The notes below the pieces were generated by a model. It was given only the letters and a program-made list of their open reading frames with translations, made no database searches and was not told the DNA's origin. From CAMAVH01 sp036500145 (lineage in GTDB: Bacteria; Pseudomonadota; Alphaproteobacteria; SMXQ01), in NCBI GenBank assembly GCA_036500145.1, contig DASYCO010000041.1, positions 6,113 to 70,112 of the forward strand: a stretch of 64,000 nucleotides of DNA. Reading direction: 5' to 3'. A program made the translations under genes and the position numbers. Each line of letters begins with the position of its first letter. Position 1 is the first letter of the stretch. Shown here one piece after another: positions 63,114-64,000 of this stretch.

Positions 63114-63971
63114 ATGAACGCGGAGGACTTCGAGAATCGCCTGCAGGCGTTCAGGCCACGGCTGCACCGCTACTGCGCGCGCATGGTCGGCTCGGCCGTG
63201 GATGGAGAGGACGTGCTGCAGGATACGTTGATCAAGGCCCTTCGCGCGCGTGCGGAAGGCACGGTCGCGGAGAATCTCGAAGCCTGGCTGTTCCGCATAG
63301 CCCATAATACGAGCCTGGATTTCCTGCGCCGTCGGTCCCGGAACAAAGTCGTTCCGCTCACCGAAGACATGGAAGACGCGCCGATGCCGGAAGCGGACAT
63401 CGTCGCGGTCGGCTTTCAGGCGTTCCTGCAACTGCCCGAACTTCAGCGTTGCGCCGTGATCCTCAAGGATGTCCTCGGCCACTCGGTCGAAGAGATCGCA
63501 ACAATCGCCGACTGCACGCCGGCCGCCGCCAAATCGGCGCTCCAGCGCGGGCGGGCGGCGCTGCGGCAATGGGCCCAGCGGCCAGACGACACGCGGCTGC
63601 CCCTCATGTCGGATGCCGACCGGCAGAAGATGGCCACCTATGTCCGCCTGTTCCAGAGCGGCGACTTCGATGGAATTCGCGCCATGCTCGCGGACGACGT
63701 GAAGCTCGACATGGTGAACAGACTCAAGCTCCAAGGCCGCGAGGACGTCGGCCAGTACTTCACCCGCTATGCCGAATCGACCAAATGGCGCTTCGCCTTC
63801 GGGGCGGTCGAAGGACGCCCCGCAATGCTGGCGTTCGACAATGCCGGCCCCATGGAAAAGCCCGCGCATTTCGTCCTGCTCGACTGGCAGGAAAATCGGA
63901 TCGTCGCGATCCGCGACTTCCTGTTTGCTCCTTATGCGCTTGAAGCCATCGATTGGGCCCGCTTGACATGA
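63114..63971 (+). CDS. ECF sigma factor with C-terminal SnoaL-like domain
   Basis: 285 residues. Sigma region 2 is at RPRLHRYCARMVGSAVDGEDVLQDTLIKAL, with AWLFRIAHNTSLDFLRRR, and region 4 at LPELQRCAVILKDVLGHSVEEIA...AAAKSALQRGRAAL. From about residue 160 a SnoaL/NTF2-like fold follows (VRLFQSGDFDGIRAMLADDVKLDM). C-terminal fusions of this kind replace a separate anti-sigma factor in ECF41/ECF56-type regulators. It follows the ABM gene by 10 bases, and such regulators often control oxidising enzymes next door. 29 bases remain after the stop. Confidence 0.92.
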   Translation: MNAEDFENRLQAFRPRLHRYCARMVGSAVDGEDVLQDTLIKALRARAEGTVAENLEAWLFRIAHNTSLDFLRRRSRNKVVPLTEDMEDAPMPEADIVAVGFQAFLQLPELQRCAVILKDVLGHSVEEIATIADCTPAAAKSALQRGRAALRQWAQRPDDTRLPLMSDADRQKMATYVRLFQSGDFDGIRAMLADDVKLDMVNRLKLQGREDVGQYFTRYAESTKWRFAFGAVEGRPAMLAFDNAGPMEKPAHFVLLDWQENRIVAIRDFLFAPYALEAIDWARLT

Positions 63972-64000
63972 AGTTGATGCCGCGGCGCTTGAATACAAAT

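Overview
The window is high-GC chromosomal DNA from an alphaproteobacterium, probably of the Rhodospirillales type. The clues are dense G/C-ending codons, the sdhE-mfd gene pair, a DUF502 protein, a PF07310-type PAS protein, a long RibA with an N-terminal extension, OpgH/OpgC/NdvA periplasmic-glucan genes and paralogous EcfG-like sigma factors. The genus cannot be fixed from the sequence. There are two tRNA genes (Lys-TTT, Ser-TGA), no rRNA, no CRISPR array and no recognisable transposase or integrase.

Layout. 1-7495 (minus): a very large secreted protein with DM9/DUF3421-like repeats, then an ABC-2 ATPase/permease pair and a membrane-anchored DsbA-like protein cut by the window edge. 7760-9917: tRNA-Lys, two head-to-head paralogous ECF sigma factors and a small basic protein. 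10048-17858: housekeeping and repair genes (SRAP peptidase, a decayed TauE/SafE remnant, DUF502, recG, sdhE, mfd). 17918-26430: a visibly AT-rich island of polysaccharide genes (three GT4 transferases, Wzy-like and Wzx-like proteins, a beta-helix protein, a methyltransferase-like protein) inserted beside a native high-GC polyprenyl glycosylphosphotransferase and galE. 29118-32191: opgH-opgC for osmoregulated periplasmic glucans. 32277-39117: a compact cluster of a BchC-like dehydrogenase, an aberrant PTPS/QueD paralogue, a glycosyltransferase, a methyltransferase, a stand-alone RibD-type reductase, a RibA-type GTP cyclohydrolase, a cytochrome b561 and a creatininase-family amidohydrolase. 39186-40961: an NdvA-like glucan exporter. 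40986-63971: mainly catabolic and regulatory genes, including an orphan Mo-hydroxylase large subunit, a MarR/hydrolase/Bug-receptor locus, an MHS transporter, an M20 amidohydrolase, a two-domain VOC protein, a LysR-glycosidase pair with a clear operator, an amidase/cupin pair, a FrnE-like oxidoreductase, a pentapeptide-repeat protein, a PAS protein, tRNA-Ser, and an ABM monooxygenase plus SnoaL-fused ECF sigma factor.

The best candidate for an undescribed system is 32277-39117. It combines GTP ring opening (RibA), a RibD-like reductase, a PTPS fold lacking its catalytic Cys and one zinc His, a possible ArfB-like deformylase (creatininase family), a dehydrogenase, a glycosyltransferase and a methyltransferase. 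Together these look like a pathway to a glycosylated or methylated pteridine- or pyrimidine-type metabolite. The enzyme families are read from sequence; the pathway is inference.
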